Assembly (NCBI RefSeq): GCF_900115505.1
Contig: NZ_FOWQ01000010.1
Location: forward strand, 160,544-224,543
Direction: 5' to 3'
Length of the DNA: 64,000 nucleotides
DNA from: Geodermatophilus dictyosporus
GTDB taxonomy: Bacteria; Actinomycetota; Actinomycetes; Mycobacteriales; Geodermatophilaceae
Below are positions 63,911-64,000 of this stretch, piece after piece. The notes under the pieces were generated by a model. That model had not been told where the DNA came from. It did no database searches and worked only from the letters and a program-made list of their open reading frames with translations. The first letter of the stretch is position 1, and each line of letters begins with the position of its first letter. The translations under genes and the position numbers were made by a program.

Positions 63911-64000
63911 TCAAGCCCTCGGCCTGTTAGTACCGGTCAGCTCCACACCTCGCGGTGCTTCCACTTCCGGCCTATCAACCCGCTGGTCTGGGCGGGGGCC
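63911..64000 (-). rRNA. rrl: 23S ribosomal RNA, 3' end only
   Basis: Minus-strand sequence contains the conserved 23S end (GGTTGATAGGCCGGAAGTGG, GAGCTGACCGGTACTAACAG, GCCGAGGGCTTG). Only about 90 bases are inside the window. The roughly 100-base spacer to 5S (63811-63910) holds processing-stem-like repeats but no tRNA gene. Confidence 0.93.

Overview
The window is a gene-dense stretch of a very GC-rich chromosome (roughly three quarters G+C by eye) from an actinobacterium. Gene content and order resemble the mycobacterial Rv2718c-Rv2748c neighbourhood (nrdR, LysM protein, lexA, hflX, dapF, miaA, DUF349 protein, miaB, recX, recA, DUF3046, clgR, pgsA, ftsK, RNase J, dapA, folA/thyA). Style and composition suggest the Geodermatophilaceae (Blastococcus/Geodermatophilus/Modestobacter type); that family call is inference. 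I see no phage, insertion sequence, tRNA, CRISPR array or plasmid feature. It is core chromosome with a few accessory genes, and it ends in an rRNA operon on the minus strand (5S and the 3' end of 23S).

Layout. 0-8 kb: partial clpP with a candidate ClgR site, an MBL hydrolase, an epimerase, a GAF-ANTAR regulator, a His-tailed DUF4396 membrane protein behind a CsoR-type operator, and the nrdR-nrdJ ribonucleotide reductase operon with paired NrdR boxes. 8-10.5 kb: the SOS locus, lexA divergent from a LysM cell-wall protein, with three SOS boxes between them. 10.6-19.9 kb: PAP2 phosphatase, hflX, dapF-miaA-dioxygenase-like operon, DUF349 protein, miaB. 19.9-23.8 kb: gluABCD-type amino-acid ABC transporter. 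23.8-26.2 kb: recX, recA with its own SOS box, DUF3046, and a 36-residue membrane microprotein. 26.2-28.6 kb: MFS transporter and acyl-CoA dehydrogenase. 28.7-36.7 kb: Lhr helicase, an unusual triple cold-shock-domain protein, ABM-domain protein, Nei glycosylase, PspA. 36.9-44.1 kb: PfkB sugar kinase and an alpha-glucoside ABC transporter with a GH13 glucosidase. 44.2-51 kb: DUF4032 kinase-like protein, clgR, pgsA, rimO, ftsK. 51-57 kb: S9 peptidase, ECF sigma/anti-sigma pair, beta-helix surface protein, CHRD-domain protein coupled to a class F sortase. 57-63.6 kb: RNase J, dapA, folA, thyA, an AlkX/YcaQ-type glycosylase, an acetyltransferase and a DUF2461 protein.

How it works together. Several parts form stress and repair modules: SOS control (lexA, LysM protein, recA-recX), base-excision and helicase repair (lhr, nei, alkX), proteolytic stress control (clgR acting on clpP, PspA as envelope stress partner) and nucleotide supply (nrdJ, folA, thyA). 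Many genes appear to be leaderless, with a TANNNT -10 box six or seven bases before a GTG or ATG start. The best candidates for something little described are the CHRD protein/class F sortase pair with a possible GGVETG sorting motif, the triple cold-shock-domain protein with Arg/Gly/Asp-rich linkers, the CsoR-type operator in front of the DUF4396 gene, and the small membrane protein beside recA.
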